Origin: Claveliimonas acetigenes
GTDB lineage: Bacteria; Bacillota; Clostridia; Lachnospirales; Lachnospiraceae
Direction of reading: 5' to 3'
DNA: 64,000 bases
Assembly (NCBI RefSeq): GCF_025567385.1
Contig: NZ_JAOQJU010000002.1
Coordinates: 1 to 64,000 of the forward strand
Part shown: one piece after another, positions 41,915-51,534 of the stretch
Position numbering within the stretch: the stretch's first letter is position 1
Layout: every line of letters begins with the position of its first letter
Position numbers and translations under genes: made by a program
The notes under the pieces: model-generated
What the model was told of the DNA's origin: nothing
Database searches by the model: none
Seen by the model: the letters and a program-made list of their open reading frames with translations, nothing else

Positions 41915-43300
41915 ATGAATTTACCATCCGCATTTGAAGAAAAGATGAAAAAGCTTCTGGGCAGTGAATTTGAGACATATTTATCCTGCTATGAAGAGCC
42001 AAGATATTATGGGCTTCGTGTCAATACGAATAAGATATCGTCGGAGGATTTTGCGAAAATTGCTCCTTTTTCTATCCGGCCGATTCCGTGGATTGAAAAT
42101 GGATTCTACTATGATGGGGAGAAAGATATGCCGGCCAAACATCCTTACTATTTCGCCGGGCTTTATTATCTGCAGGAGCCAAGCGCCATGACGCCTGCCA
42201 GCCGTCTGCCGGTGGAGCCGGGAGACCGGGTATTGGATGTGTGTGCCGCCCCCGGCGGAAAAGCGACGGAATTAGGAGCAAAGCTTTCAGGCGAGGGAGT
42301 CCTGGTTGCGAATGATATCAGTAATTCTCGTGCAAAGGGACTCCTTAAGAACCTGGAAGTTTTTGGGATTGGAAATTTATTGGTATTGAGTGAAGAACCC
42401 GGAAAGCTTGTGAATTATTTTCCGGAATATTTTGATAAAATATTAATTGACGCGCCCTGCTCCGGGGAAGGAATGTTCCGAAAAGACCGGAAAATGGTAA
42501 AAGCATGGGAAGAACATGGACCGGAATTCTTTTCAAAACTTCAGCAAAGCATCATCATCCAGGCAGCGGATATGCTGCGACCCGGTGGTATGCTTCTTTA
42601 TTCGACCTGTACATTTGACCCTCTGGAAAATGAAGGGACGGTTGAATATCTGCTGCGAAACCGTCCTGAATTTGAGATTCTGGATATGGAAGGCTATGAG
42701 GGGTTTTCCAACGGAATTCCTGCTGTGACAGAGAGCAAGGCGGCAGAATTTTCAAAGACCATACGTATTTTCCCACATAAAATGCATGGAGAAGGACATT
42801 ATCTTGCACTTCTCAAAAAAGGAAAAGAAGAGACTCCGGCCATAAAGATTCCCGGAAAGAGGAATGTGGGAAAGATTCCGGAGGAATTGAAAAACTTCTT
42901 TCAGGGGGTAGACTGGAAGCTGGATGAGGAAAGGATAGAGATTCACGGAGAGCGGGTATATTATATGCCGGAAGGGCTGCCGGACATGAAAGGAATCCGT
43001 TTTCTGCGCACAGGGCTTCTCCTTGGGGAGTTGAAGAAAAAGCGTTTCGAACCAAGCCAGGCATTAGCCATGTGTCTGAAAAAGAGGGAATACCGTTATG
43101 TGATAGATCTGCCGGCTGTGGATGAGCGGGTTATAAAATACTTAAAAGGAGAGACACTGGATGTGGAAGACGTTACAGATGCTAAAGAAAAGGGTTGGTA
43201 TCTGTTTTGTGTGGACGGCTATCCTCTGGGATGGGGAAAACTTGCAGGCGGCGTTCTGAAGAACAAATATCTGCCGGGATGGAGATGGCAGTCCGTATGA
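41915..43300 (+). CDS. RsmF/YebU-like rRNA cytosine-C5 methyltransferase
   Basis: 461 residues. The SAM site DVCAAPGGKATEL is followed by the two catalytic-Cys motifs DAPCSGEGMFR and YSTCTF. After the methyltransferase domain (about 1-300) lies a C-terminal RNA-binding extension ending in a PUA-like part (DGYPLGWGKLAGG). It probably modifies a specific rRNA cytosine. ATG at 41915 with GGAGG upstream. It overlaps the pseudouridine synthase gene by 4 nt. Confidence 0.92.
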   Translation: MNLPSAFEEKMKKLLGSEFETYLSCYEEPRYYGLRVNTNKISSEDFAKIAPFSIRPIPWIENGFYYDGEKDMPAKHPYYFAGLYYLQEPSAMTPASRLPVEPGDRVLDVCAAPGGKATELGAKLSGEGVLVANDISNSRAKGLLKNLEVFGIGNLLVLSEEPGKLVNYFPEYFDKILIDAPCSGEGMFRKDRKMVKAWEEHGPEFFSKLQQSIIIQAADMLRPGGMLLYSTCTFDPLENEGTVEYLLRNRPEFEILDMEGYEGFSNGIPAVTESKAAEFSKTIRIFPHKMHGEGHYLALLKKGKEETPAIKIPGKRNVGKIPEELKNFFQGVDWKLDEERIEIHGERVYYMPEGLPDMKGIRFLRTGLLLGELKKKRFEPSQALAMCLKKREYRYVIDLPAVDERVIKYLKGETLDVEDVTDAKEKGWYLFCVDGYPLGWGKLAGGVLKNKYLPGWRWQSV

Positions 43301-44010
43301 TACGGTTGGATAAGTATCTGGCTGACATGGGAGTCGGAACCAGACAGGAAGTTAAGAAGCTCATCCGTAAAGGCCTGGTTGAGATAGATGGGGTTCGGGT
43401 TTTAAAACCGGATGAAAAAGTGGCAAAGGGGCTGCAGACGGTATCTGTAGACGGTATTCCTATATTTTATAGAGAATACGAATACTATCTTCTGAATAAA
43501 CCGAAGGGCGTTGTTTCCGCTACAGAGGATGCAAAAGACCGGACGGTAATTGATTTGATTGTATCGAAAAGAAGGAAGGACTTATTTCCGGTAGGAAGAC
43601 TGGATAAGGATACAGAAGGGCTTCTTTTGATTACCAATGATGGAGCGATGGCACATCGTCTTCTCTCACCGAAGAAGCATGTGGACAAGACTTATTACGC
43701 TGAGGTTGCCGGATGCGCTACCCGGGAAACTGTACAGGCATTTGCCGAAGGGGTGGATATTGGCAGCGAAGGCGGAGAAGAATGGACGCTGCCTGCCAGG
43801 CTTGAGGTACTGGAAAGCGGGACGACTTCCAGGATACGGCTAACGATACAGGAAGGAAAGTATCATCAGGTAAAGCGTATGTTCCGGGCCGTCGGCATGG
43901 AGGTCCTTTATCTGAAACGTGAATCCATGGGAAGCCTTGTGCTGGATGAGGCAATGCAGCCGGGGGAGTACCGTGAACTTACAGAAAAAGAATTGGAGTT
44001 GTTGCAATGA
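43297..44010 (+). CDS. RsuA-family rRNA pseudouridine synthase
   Basis: 237 residues. An N-terminal S4 RNA-binding domain (about 1-60, IRLDKYLADMGVGTRQEVKK) is followed by the RsuA/RluB synthase fold with the catalytic Asp in VGRLDKDTEGLLL. It isomerises a uridine in rRNA (16S U516 for E. coli RsuA). The ATG at 43297 overlaps the upstream stop as ATGA; an ATG at 43285 is also in frame. Confidence 0.9.
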   Translation: MIRLDKYLADMGVGTRQEVKKLIRKGLVEIDGVRVLKPDEKVAKGLQTVSVDGIPIFYREYEYYLLNKPKGVVSATEDAKDRTVIDLIVSKRRKDLFPVGRLDKDTEGLLLITNDGAMAHRLLSPKKHVDKTYYAEVAGCATRETVQAFAEGVDIGSEGGEEWTLPARLEVLESGTTSRIRLTIQEGKYHQVKRMFRAVGMEVLYLKRESMGSLVLDEAMQPGEYRELTEKELELLQ

Positions 44011-44696
44011 AAAACAGGGAACCGTTAATTCTGAAAGAAATAGAAGCGGTTATTTTCGATTTAGATGGAAGTCTGGTAGATTCTATGTGGATATGGCCTG
44101 CCGTGGACAGGGCGTATCTGGAAAAATACCACCTGACCCAGCCCGATAATTTCCATGAGGGAATGGAAGGGAAAAGTTATACAGAAGTGGCACAGTATTT
44201 TCTGGATGTTTTCCCGGAGCTGGATTGTACGATTGAAGAAGTGAAGCAGGAATGGACGGACATGGTGTATGAGGCCTATACCCATCAAGTGAAGCTAAAA
44301 ACAGGCGCTTATCATTTTATTACCCACCTTCGGGAAAGAGGGATGAAATTCGGAATTGCTACCAGTAATGCCCGGGAACTGACGGAAGCAGCGCTTGAAG
44401 CACTGCACGTAAAGGAATACTTTGATTCTGTACATACTTCATGCGAGGTAAAGAGCGGCAAGCCTTCCCCCGACGTTTATCTTCTGGTAGCAGAAGAACT
44501 TGAAGTATCTCCGAAGAACTGCCTGGTCTTTGAAGACGTCCCTATGGGAATTTTGGCGGGTAAGAACGCGGGGATGCGGGTATGCGCCGTGGAAGATGAG
44601 TTTTCCAGACCGCAGCTGTCGAAGAAAAGAGAGCTGGCTGATTATTATATTATGGATTATAACGATATTGAGAAGGGCACCTACGAGGTATTATGA
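44007..44696 (+). CDS. HAD family phosphatase/beta-phosphoglucomutase-like
   Basis: 229 residues. HAD motif I is FDLDGSLVDS, motif II the Thr/Ser in GIATSNA, and motif III/IV FEDVPMGILAGKNAGM. A helical cap domain (about 25-90) resembles the beta-phosphoglucomutase group. The substrate cannot be told. ATGA overlap with the pseudouridine synthase gene, and a 4-nt overlap with the next gene. Confidence 0.9.
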   Translation: MKNREPLILKEIEAVIFDLDGSLVDSMWIWPAVDRAYLEKYHLTQPDNFHEGMEGKSYTEVAQYFLDVFPELDCTIEEVKQEWTDMVYEAYTHQVKLKTGAYHFITHLRERGMKFGIATSNARELTEAALEALHVKEYFDSVHTSCEVKSGKPSPDVYLLVAEELEVSPKNCLVFEDVPMGILAGKNAGMRVCAVEDEFSRPQLSKKRELADYYIMDYNDIEKGTYEVL

Positions 44697-46603
44697 TGGA
44701 GCAGGGATTCTTACCAATCTGCAGGGAAGATATGCAGGCACAGGGATGGGACAGTGTAGATTTTGTATATGTGTCCGGCGATGCTTATGTAGATCATCCA
44801 TCCTTTGGACATGCAATTATAACACGGGTACTTTCCGCTCACGGTTACCGTGTGGGAATCATTCCACAACCGGATTGGAAAGACAAAAAAAGTATTATGG
44901 AATTTGGAGAACCCAGGTTGGGCTTTCTGGTGTCCGCCGGAAATATGGACTCTATGGTAAACCATTATTCTGTGTCAAAAAAACGGCGTAAGACGGACGC
45001 ATTTACCCCGGGTGGTGTTATGGGAAAGCGGCCGGATTATGCGGTAGTTGTTTATTCTAATCTGATCCGTCAGGTTTATAAGCATACGCCGATTATCCTC
45101 GGCGGGATTGAGGCAAGCCTCAGACGTCTTGCCCATTATGATTATTGGTCTGACCGGCTGAAGCGTTCCGTGCTTCTTGATTCCGGAGCCGATATCATCT
45201 CTTATGGGATGGGAGAGCGTTCCATCATTGAAATTGCAGAAGCATTAGACAGCGGCATTGCAGTGAAAGACATTACCTTTATAGACGGAACGGTGTGTAA
45301 GGTGAAAAGCCTCGATAGTGTTTATGATGCAGTGATCCTTCCGTCTTTTGAAGAGCTTAGGGAAGATAAATTAAATTATGCCCGCAGCTTTTATACGCAG
45401 TACTGTAATACGGATCCCTTTTCAGGGAAAAGATTGGCAGAGCCTTATCAGGATGCGCATCTTTATGTGGTGCAGAATCCGCCGTCTAAGCCTTTGAGCC
45501 AGGAGGAAATGGACGATGTGTATGCTTATCCTTATATGCGGACTTACCACCCCAGCTATGAAAAAGACGGCGGCGTTCCGGCAATTACAGAAGTGAAGTT
45601 CAGCTTAACCAGCAACCGCGGATGTTTTGGCGGGTGCAGTTTTTGTGCACTGACATTCCATCAGGGAAGAATTTTACAAACCAGAAGCCATGAGTCCTTA
45701 ATCCGGGAGGCAAAATTGCTGATACAGGATAAAGATTTTAAAGGGTATATCCATGATGTGGGCGGACCTACGGCAAATTTCCGTCAGCCCTCCTGCCAGA
45801 AACAGTTGACCCTCGGCGTATGCAAGGAGAAGCAGTGTCTTTTCCCTAAGCCCTGCCGGAATCTTAAAGTGAGCCACGAAGATTACATAATATTATTACG
45901 TAAACTAAAGGCCCTTCCGGGAGTGAAGAAGGTTTTTATCCGTTCAGGAATCCGCTTTGATTATGTGATGGCGGATAAGGATGATGCTTTTCTTAGAGAA
46001 CTATGTAAGGATCATGTAAGCGGCCAGCTTAAGGTGGCTCCGGAACATGTGTCCGATGTGGTGCTCCGTAAGATGGGCAAACCCGAAAATAGTGTTTATC
46101 AGGCTTTTGTGAAAAAATATAAACAAATGAACCAACAATTGGGGAAAAATCAGTTCCTCGTGCCGTATCTGATGTCTTCCCACCCGGGTTCCGGGCTGAA
46201 AGAGGCAGTTGAGCTGGCGGAACATATTCGGGATTTAGGCTATATGCCGGAGCAGGTGCAGGACTTTTATCCTACTCCGTCAACGATTTCCACTTGTATG
46301 TATTATACCGGGGTAGATCCAAGGAATATGGAACCTGTGTATGTGCCGAAAAATCCACATGAAAAAGCTATGCAGCGCGCTCTGATCCAGTACCGGGATC
46401 CAAAAAATTATCAGCTTGTATTGGAAGCGCTTAAGAAAGCAGGGAGAATGGATCTGGTGGGGTTCGATAAACATTGTTTGATTCGCCCGCGCCAGAAAGT
46501 GAAGGACGGTGAGCACCAGATACATACAAAGCAGGGAAAAACACAGAAAAAGACAATACGAAATGTCCACAAAAAGAAATTCAAAAAACAGACAGGAAGA
46601 TGA
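44693..46603 (+). CDS. YgiQ family radical SAM protein
   Basis: 636 residues. An N-terminal B12-type region (about 20-150) is followed by the radical SAM cluster RGCFGGCSFCAL near residue 310 and the YgiQ-specific C-terminal region (about 500-600, DFYPTPSTISTCMYYTG). The tail is very basic. The reaction is unknown, although the family is widespread. Starts inside the HAD gene end. Confidence 0.92.
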   Translation: MMEQGFLPICREDMQAQGWDSVDFVYVSGDAYVDHPSFGHAIITRVLSAHGYRVGIIPQPDWKDKKSIMEFGEPRLGFLVSAGNMDSMVNHYSVSKKRRKTDAFTPGGVMGKRPDYAVVVYSNLIRQVYKHTPIILGGIEASLRRLAHYDYWSDRLKRSVLLDSGADIISYGMGERSIIEIAEALDSGIAVKDITFIDGTVCKVKSLDSVYDAVILPSFEELREDKLNYARSFYTQYCNTDPFSGKRLAEPYQDAHLYVVQNPPSKPLSQEEMDDVYAYPYMRTYHPSYEKDGGVPAITEVKFSLTSNRGCFGGCSFCALTFHQGRILQTRSHESLIREAKLLIQDKDFKGYIHDVGGPTANFRQPSCQKQLTLGVCKEKQCLFPKPCRNLKVSHEDYIILLRKLKALPGVKKVFIRSGIRFDYVMADKDDAFLRELCKDHVSGQLKVAPEHVSDVVLRKMGKPENSVYQAFVKKYKQMNQQLGKNQFLVPYLMSSHPGSGLKEAVELAEHIRDLGYMPEQVQDFYPTPSTISTCMYYTGVDPRNMEPVYVPKNPHEKAMQRALIQYRDPKNYQLVLEALKKAGRMDLVGFDKHCLIRPRQKVKDGEHQIHTKQGKTQKKTIRNVHKKKFKKQTGR

Positions 46604-46606
46604 TAT

Positions 46607-47383
46607 ATGAGAATTGCAGTGATTACCGGAGCATCTTCAGGAATCGGCAGAGAATTTGTACGGCAGATTCCAAAGTGTTATAAGCGGCTGGATGAGATCT
46701 GGCTGGTTGCAAGAAGCACGGACAAGCTCAAAAAAATAAAAGAAGAGACAGAGGCCGCATTTCCTGTGTCCGTGCGTATTTTTGACGGAGATTTGCTGCG
46801 GGATTATATTTTTTACCGAATAAAAAAAGAGCTTGAGATACAAAAACCAGATATTCGTATGCTTGTGAACGGAGCAGGTTTTGGAAAAATCGGAATGACA
46901 GAAGATATTGCTGTGGATACGCAGACAGAAATGATCGACTTGAATTGTAAGGCGCTTACGAGAATGACCTGTCTGTGTCTTCCTTATTTGTCAAAAGGAA
47001 GCAGGGTATTAAATATTGCATCTGCCTCTGCATTTCTTCCGCAGCCGCAATTTGCCGTGTATGCTGCTTCTAAATCCTATGTTTTAAGCTTTTCCAGGGG
47101 GCTTTCCATGGAAACTGCCGCCCGCGGGATTGTTGTTACAGCAGTCTGTCCGGGACCGGTAGATACGCCGTTTTTTGAAGTGGCGGGCTCTGACAGCAGC
47201 AAAATGAAAAAAGCAGTAATGGTGCAGCCGGGGGCGGTTGTCAGGCAGGCGCTTTGGGATACAAGAAATGGCCGGGACATATCTGTCTTCGGTATGCCGA
47301 TGAAAGGCGTGAAGCTGGCGACAAAAATACTGCCGGACAGAATTCTTCGCATCGCTATGATGCGTATCTTTAATACGAAGTAA
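46607..47383 (+). CDS. short-chain dehydrogenase/reductase
   Basis: 258 residues of the SDR family. The cofactor motif is TGASSGIG (about 7-14), the NAG-type motif is NGAGFG and the catalytic Tyr-x3-Lys lies in YAASKSYV, with Ser upstream in ASASAF. Substrate unknown; it resembles the YqjQ group of broad-range oxidoreductases. It begins 3 nt after ygiQ. Confidence 0.88.
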   Translation: MRIAVITGASSGIGREFVRQIPKCYKRLDEIWLVARSTDKLKKIKEETEAAFPVSVRIFDGDLLRDYIFYRIKKELEIQKPDIRMLVNGAGFGKIGMTEDIAVDTQTEMIDLNCKALTRMTCLCLPYLSKGSRVLNIASASAFLPQPQFAVYAASKSYVLSFSRGLSMETAARGIVVTAVCPGPVDTPFFEVAGSDSSKMKKAVMVQPGAVVRQALWDTRNGRDISVFGMPMKGVKLATKILPDRILRIAMMRIFNTK

Positions 47384-47399
47384 GGGGAGTTAGCAGAAG

Positions 47400-47975
47400 A
47401 TGAAGATTGAAAAAGGACAGCCGGGATATTTAAAAGCAGAGAGAAACAAATTACTGGCACAGACACTTATTGAATTTGTAATTGTAGTAGTCCTTCTTAT
47501 TGTAGGATATGTACAGACCGGGACGAAGCTGAATTTATTTACATTAGTAGCAGTCCTGGGGTGCCTGCCGGCATCAAAGGTACTGGTAGAGCTAATTACG
47601 ATTTTCCCATATAAAACAATCGACGCCGATAAAGCAGCTGAAATAAAAGAAAAGACACCGCTTCTTACAACGGCTTACGATATGGTGCTTACCAGCCGTG
47701 AGAAAATCATGCCCGTCGATGCTATTGTTATTTCAGGCGGAACTATCTGTGGATATTCAAAAAGTAAAAAAGTCAAACCAGAGGAAACTGCCTCTTATAT
47801 CAAAAAAATGCTGCAGGAAAACCGGTTTGATAAGGTGACTGTAAAAATCTTCCCGGATTATGTTGCGTTTTTGTCCCGTGCGGAAGGAATGAACAGTATT
47901 GCAGAGATAGAGCGGGAGGATACCAGAAAAAAAGAGAAAAAAATCAGAAAAATCATTTTGAGTCTTTCCATGTAA
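47400..47975 (+). CDS. uncharacterised membrane protein
   Basis: 191 residues. Two hydrophobic helices lie at about 22-42 and 47-68, then a soluble C-terminal domain (about 75-175) with PVDAIVISGGTICGYSKSKK and a basic tail. No known domain recognised. GGGGAG lies upstream. It is within a run of housekeeping genes and probably co-transcribed with the SDR gene. Confidence 0.75.
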   Translation: MKIEKGQPGYLKAERNKLLAQTLIEFVIVVVLLIVGYVQTGTKLNLFTLVAVLGCLPASKVLVELITIFPYKTIDADKAAEIKEKTPLLTTAYDMVLTSREKIMPVDAIVISGGTICGYSKSKKVKPEETASYIKKMLQENRFDKVTVKIFPDYVAFLSRAEGMNSIAEIEREDTRKKEKKIRKIILSLSM

Positions 47976-47999
47976 GTGAAAGACTAAGGGAGAGTCTTT

Positions 48000-48989
48000 A
48001 TGCAAGAGATTACGATTGAGACAAATGAAGCGGGGCAGCGTCTTGACAAGTTCCTTGGCAAATACCTGAATGAGGCTCCTAAAAGTTTTTATTATAAAAT
48101 GCTTAGAAAGAAAAATATTGTTTTGAATGATAAAAAGGCTTCCGGTAATGAAAGGCTGTCAGTAGGGGATTCAGTGAAATTCTACCTTTCGGATGAGACG
48201 ATTGAAAAATTTTCCAGTCTCCGTATTCCCAGGGCAGCGTCCAAACTAGATATTATTTATGAAGATGAACACGTTCTGCTGATTAACAAACCTGCAGGAA
48301 TGCTTTCTCAAAAAGCAAGGAGGGAAGATGTCTCCCTGGTGGAACATCTGGAGAGCTATCTCCTTTCTACCGGAGCTTTGTCCCGGGAGTCTCTGCGGGC
48401 ATTTCATCCTTCCATCTGCAACCGCCTGGATAGGAATACCAGCGGGATTGTGGCAGCCGGGAAGACACTTTCCGGGCTGCAGGAGATGGGAGAATTATTT
48501 AAAACCAGAAGTTTAAAAAAATATTACTGGTGCCTGGTAAAAGGCATAGTGAAGAGAGAACGGCATATCAAAGGATATCTTCTCAAGGACAGCATAACGA
48601 ATAAAGTTACCATTTCTCCCAAAAACACAAAGGATTCTCTGGCAATAGAAACAGAATATAAACCCATTGCCCGGGGAGACGGCGTGACACTCCTGGAGGT
48701 TCACCTTATTACCGGACGGACTCATCAGATCCGTGCCCACCTTGCATCTATCCATCATCCGATTGTAGGGGATTTTAAATACGGTGAAGCAGAGATAAAC
48801 CAGGTGTATCTTAGGAAATATGGTGTGAGGTCACAGCTTCTTCATGCACGTCGTATGGAGTTTCCCGAACTGACTGGGGTTCTTGGCGGGCTTTCCAACA
48901 GAATATTTACAGCGGCGCTTCCGGAAGGTTTTTATCAGATACTTAAAAAGGAAGGCTGTCTTTTGGATGATAGCGGACTGCAGGAATAG
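48000..48989 (+). CDS. RluA-family pseudouridine synthase
   Basis: 329 residues. An S4 domain (about 1-60) is followed by the RluA fold with catalytic Asp in NRLDRNTSGIV and the downstream segment LITGRTHQIRAHLAS. The first motif residue is Asn instead of the common His (HRLDRxTSG); the catalytic Asp is intact. Substrate (23S rRNA or tRNA) not certain. Confidence 0.92.
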   Translation: MQEITIETNEAGQRLDKFLGKYLNEAPKSFYYKMLRKKNIVLNDKKASGNERLSVGDSVKFYLSDETIEKFSSLRIPRAASKLDIIYEDEHVLLINKPAGMLSQKARREDVSLVEHLESYLLSTGALSRESLRAFHPSICNRLDRNTSGIVAAGKTLSGLQEMGELFKTRSLKKYYWCLVKGIVKRERHIKGYLLKDSITNKVTISPKNTKDSLAIETEYKPIARGDGVTLLEVHLITGRTHQIRAHLASIHHPIVGDFKYGEAEINQVYLRKYGVRSQLLHARRMEFPELTGVLGGLSNRIFTAALPEGFYQILKKEGCLLDDSGLQE

Positions 48990-48998
48990 GAGAATTAC

Positions 48999-49541
48999 AT
49001 GGCTACATGGAACTCAAGAGGTTTAAGAGGCTCTACTTTAGAAGATATGGTAAATCGGACGAATGAACGGTATTTGGAAAAAGGACTTGCGCTTATCCAA
49101 AAGATACCGACACCGATTACGCCGGTTCGCATGGATAAAGAGCACCGGCATATTACTCTTGCGTATTTTGAACAGCGCAGTACGGTGGATTATATCGGGG
49201 CGGTACAGGGGATTCCCGTCTGTTTTGATGCAAAAGAATGTAAAGTGGAAACTTTCCCATTGCAAAATGTTCATGAACATCAAATAGTCTTTATGGAAAA
49301 TTTTGAGAAGCAGGGAGGAGTTTCTTTCATGCTGATTTATTACAGCGTCAGGAATTTGGCGTATTATATGCGTTTTGAAGAGGTAAGATATTTTTGGAAC
49401 CGTGCGGCATCAGGAGGGCGAAAAAGTATTCGTTTTGAAGAATTGAACCCACTGTATTTCCTTGAATTAAAGCAAGGCGGCTTCCTCCCTTATCTTGACG
49501 CCATGCAGATAGATCTTGAAATGAGAGAGGACGGAGCATAA
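48999..49541 (+). CDS. recU: Holliday junction resolvase RecU
   Basis: 180 residues. The N-terminal WNSRGLRGSTLEDMVNRTN and the KIPTPITPVR segment match the RecU nuclease core, and the acidic metal-binding region is near VCFDAKECK. It resolves crossovers in Firmicutes together with RuvAB, encoded 24 kb upstream. AGGAG precedes the ATG. The his promoter starts just after its stop. Confidence 0.88.
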   Translation: MATWNSRGLRGSTLEDMVNRTNERYLEKGLALIQKIPTPITPVRMDKEHRHITLAYFEQRSTVDYIGAVQGIPVCFDAKECKVETFPLQNVHEHQIVFMENFEKQGGVSFMLIYYSVRNLAYYMRFEEVRYFWNRAASGGRKSIRFEELNPLYFLELKQGGFLPYLDAMQIDLEMREDGA

Positions 49542-49557
49542 CTGTTCCGTCAGGAAC

Positions 49558-49586
49558 TTGACAACATATGGGAAAATGCGTATAAT
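49558..49586 (+). promoter_or_regulatory. consensus promoter of the his operon
   Basis: TTGACA (49558-49563), exactly 17 nt and TATAAT (49581-49586), both boxes perfect. The leader to hisZ is only about 40 nt, so no T-box or attenuator of usual size fits. Confidence 0.9.
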
Positions 49587-49631
49587 TGCAAAAGAGTTTA
49601 GCGTATTAGCACGATGAAGTATGGAGGGTAT

Positions 49632-50873
49632 ATGGAAAAATTATTACATACACCGGAAGGAGTCCGGGATATTTATAATATGGAATGCAGAAAGAAGCTT
49701 GCGCTGGAGGAACAATTGCATAAGATCCTTCGTCTGCATGGCTATCACGACATACAGACGCCTACATTTGAATTTTTTGATGTATTCCGCAAAGAAATCG
49801 GGACTATCCCGTCAAAAGAATTATACAAATTTTTCGATAAAGAAGGAAATACGCTTGTTCTCAGACCGGATATTACGCCATCCATTGCAAGGGCGGCCGC
49901 TACTTTATTTGAAGGAGAATCTCTTCCGATCCGGCTGTGCTATAATGGAAGTACGTTTATTAACCATTCCAGTTATCAGGGGCGAATGAAAGAGAGTACA
50001 CAATTAGGTGCAGAATTGATTGGTACGAATTGTGTGGAAGCAGATGCCGAGATGCTTGCTATGGTTGTTAGTTGTTTAACGAAGGCAGGCTTAGAGGATT
50101 TTCAGCTTAATGTAGGAAATGTAGATTTTTTCCAGAGCCTGATTGAGGATGCGGCTCTTGATGAAGATGCAGAAGAAAGGGTTCGTGAACTGATTAATAA
50201 CAGAAATTATTTCGGTGTAGAAGAATTTCTGGAAAGTATCCGGGTGCGTCAGAGTGCGAAGGAAGCATTTGCGGCGCTCTCTGAACTTTATGGCGGCGTG
50301 GAAATCCTGGAGAGAGCGAAAGCAATTGCTCCCAACGCTAAGGCGGCTGCTGCAGTTTGCCGCTTAGAAGCAATTTACGAAGTGCTGAAATTATATGGCG
50401 TAGAGAAATATATCAATTTTGATTTCAGTATGAGCGGTATCTATGGCTATTATACCGGAATTATTTTCAGAGGTTATACGTTTGGTACGGGCGATGCGGT
50501 AGTAAAAGGCGGAAGATATGATCATTTGCTGGAAAAATTCGGCAAACATTCTCCATCCATAGGATTTGCCATTGTTGTAGATGAATTGATGAACGCCCTT
50601 ACAAGGCAGAAGATAGAGATTCAGTGTTCTGGTGAAAATACCATTCTTCTCTATGATGCGGCAAAACAAAAAGACGCTATCGAAAAGGCCGGAGAATTTC
50701 GAAGCAAAGACATTAGTACAGAGCTGGTAAAACGTGATCCAGACAGACCGCTGGCGGACTATATAGAATATGGCAGAAAATACTATGCTGAGACCATGCT
50801 GTATCTGGAAGAAGACGGACGGCTGACAGTCGTGGATCTTTTAAATAACAAACAAAAAATAATGAATCCATAG
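49632..50873 (+). CDS. hisZ: ATP phosphoribosyltransferase regulatory subunit HisZ
   Basis: 413 residues, a histidyl-tRNA synthetase-like fold without the anticodon domain. Class II motifs are visible: TPEGVRDIY, LVLRPDITPSIARA (motif 2) and GGRYDHLLEKFG. It forms the active complex with the short HisG and gives histidine feedback. GGAGGG (49623-49628) supports the ATG at 49632. Confidence 0.95.
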   Translation: MEKLLHTPEGVRDIYNMECRKKLALEEQLHKILRLHGYHDIQTPTFEFFDVFRKEIGTIPSKELYKFFDKEGNTLVLRPDITPSIARAAATLFEGESLPIRLCYNGSTFINHSSYQGRMKESTQLGAELIGTNCVEADAEMLAMVVSCLTKAGLEDFQLNVGNVDFFQSLIEDAALDEDAEERVRELINNRNYFGVEEFLESIRVRQSAKEAFAALSELYGGVEILERAKAIAPNAKAAAAVCRLEAIYEVLKLYGVEKYINFDFSMSGIYGYYTGIIFRGYTFGTGDAVVKGGRYDHLLEKFGKHSPSIGFAIVVDELMNALTRQKIEIQCSGENTILLYDAAKQKDAIEKAGEFRSKDISTELVKRDPDRPLADYIEYGRKYYAETMLYLEEDGRLTVVDLLNNKQKIMNP

Positions 50874-50886
50874 AGGTGGACATAAC

Positions 50887-51522
50887 ATGAGATATCTGAC
50901 ATTTGCCCTTGGAAAAGGGCGCCTGGCAAATCAGACACTGGAGCTTTTTGAAAAAGTTGGAATTACCTGCGAAGAGATGAAGGATAAAGATTCCAGAAAA
51001 CTGATTTTTGTTAATGAAGAATTGAAACTCCGCTTCTTTCTATCCAAAGGACCGGATGTTCCTACCTATGTAGAATATGGGGCTGCCGATATCGGAGTCG
51101 TAGGGAGAGATACCATCCTGGAAGAAAGAAGAAAGGTACATGAAGTACTTGACCTTGGCTATGGGAAATGCAGAATGTGCGTCTGCGGGCCTGGGGAGGC
51201 AGCACCGCTTCTTATGCATCATGAATTGATTCGTGTGGCAACCAAATATCCCAATATTGCGAAAGATTATTTCTATAATAAAAAGCATCAGACGGTGGAA
51301 ATCATCAAGTTAAACGGCTCCATTGAGCTTGCGCCGATTGTGGGGCTGTCAGAAGTAATTGTCGATATTGTAGAGACAGGTTCCACTTTAAGAGAGAATG
51401 GACTTACTATACTGGAAGAAGTGTGCCCCTTATCTGCAAGAATGATTGTAAATCCAGTCAGTATGCGGATGGAAAGCGATCGCATTAAGAATCTGATTAC
51501 GAAGCTGCGCACAGTAATATAG
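50887..51522 (+). CDS. hisG: ATP phosphoribosyltransferase (short form)
   Basis: 211 residues, catalytic subunit of the first histidine step, lacking the regulatory C-terminal domain and so needing HisZ. Motifs include LGKGRLANQTLELFEK (N-terminus) and ADIGVVGRDTI. Phosphate-binding region IVDIVETGSTLRENGL. Starts 13 nt after hisZ. Confidence 0.96.
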   Translation: MRYLTFALGKGRLANQTLELFEKVGITCEEMKDKDSRKLIFVNEELKLRFFLSKGPDVPTYVEYGAADIGVVGRDTILEERRKVHEVLDLGYGKCRMCVCGPGEAAPLLMHHELIRVATKYPNIAKDYFYNKKHQTVEIIKLNGSIELAPIVGLSEVIVDIVETGSTLRENGLTILEEVCPLSARMIVNPVSMRMESDRIKNLITKLRTVI

Positions 51523-51534
51523 GAGATGATGAGA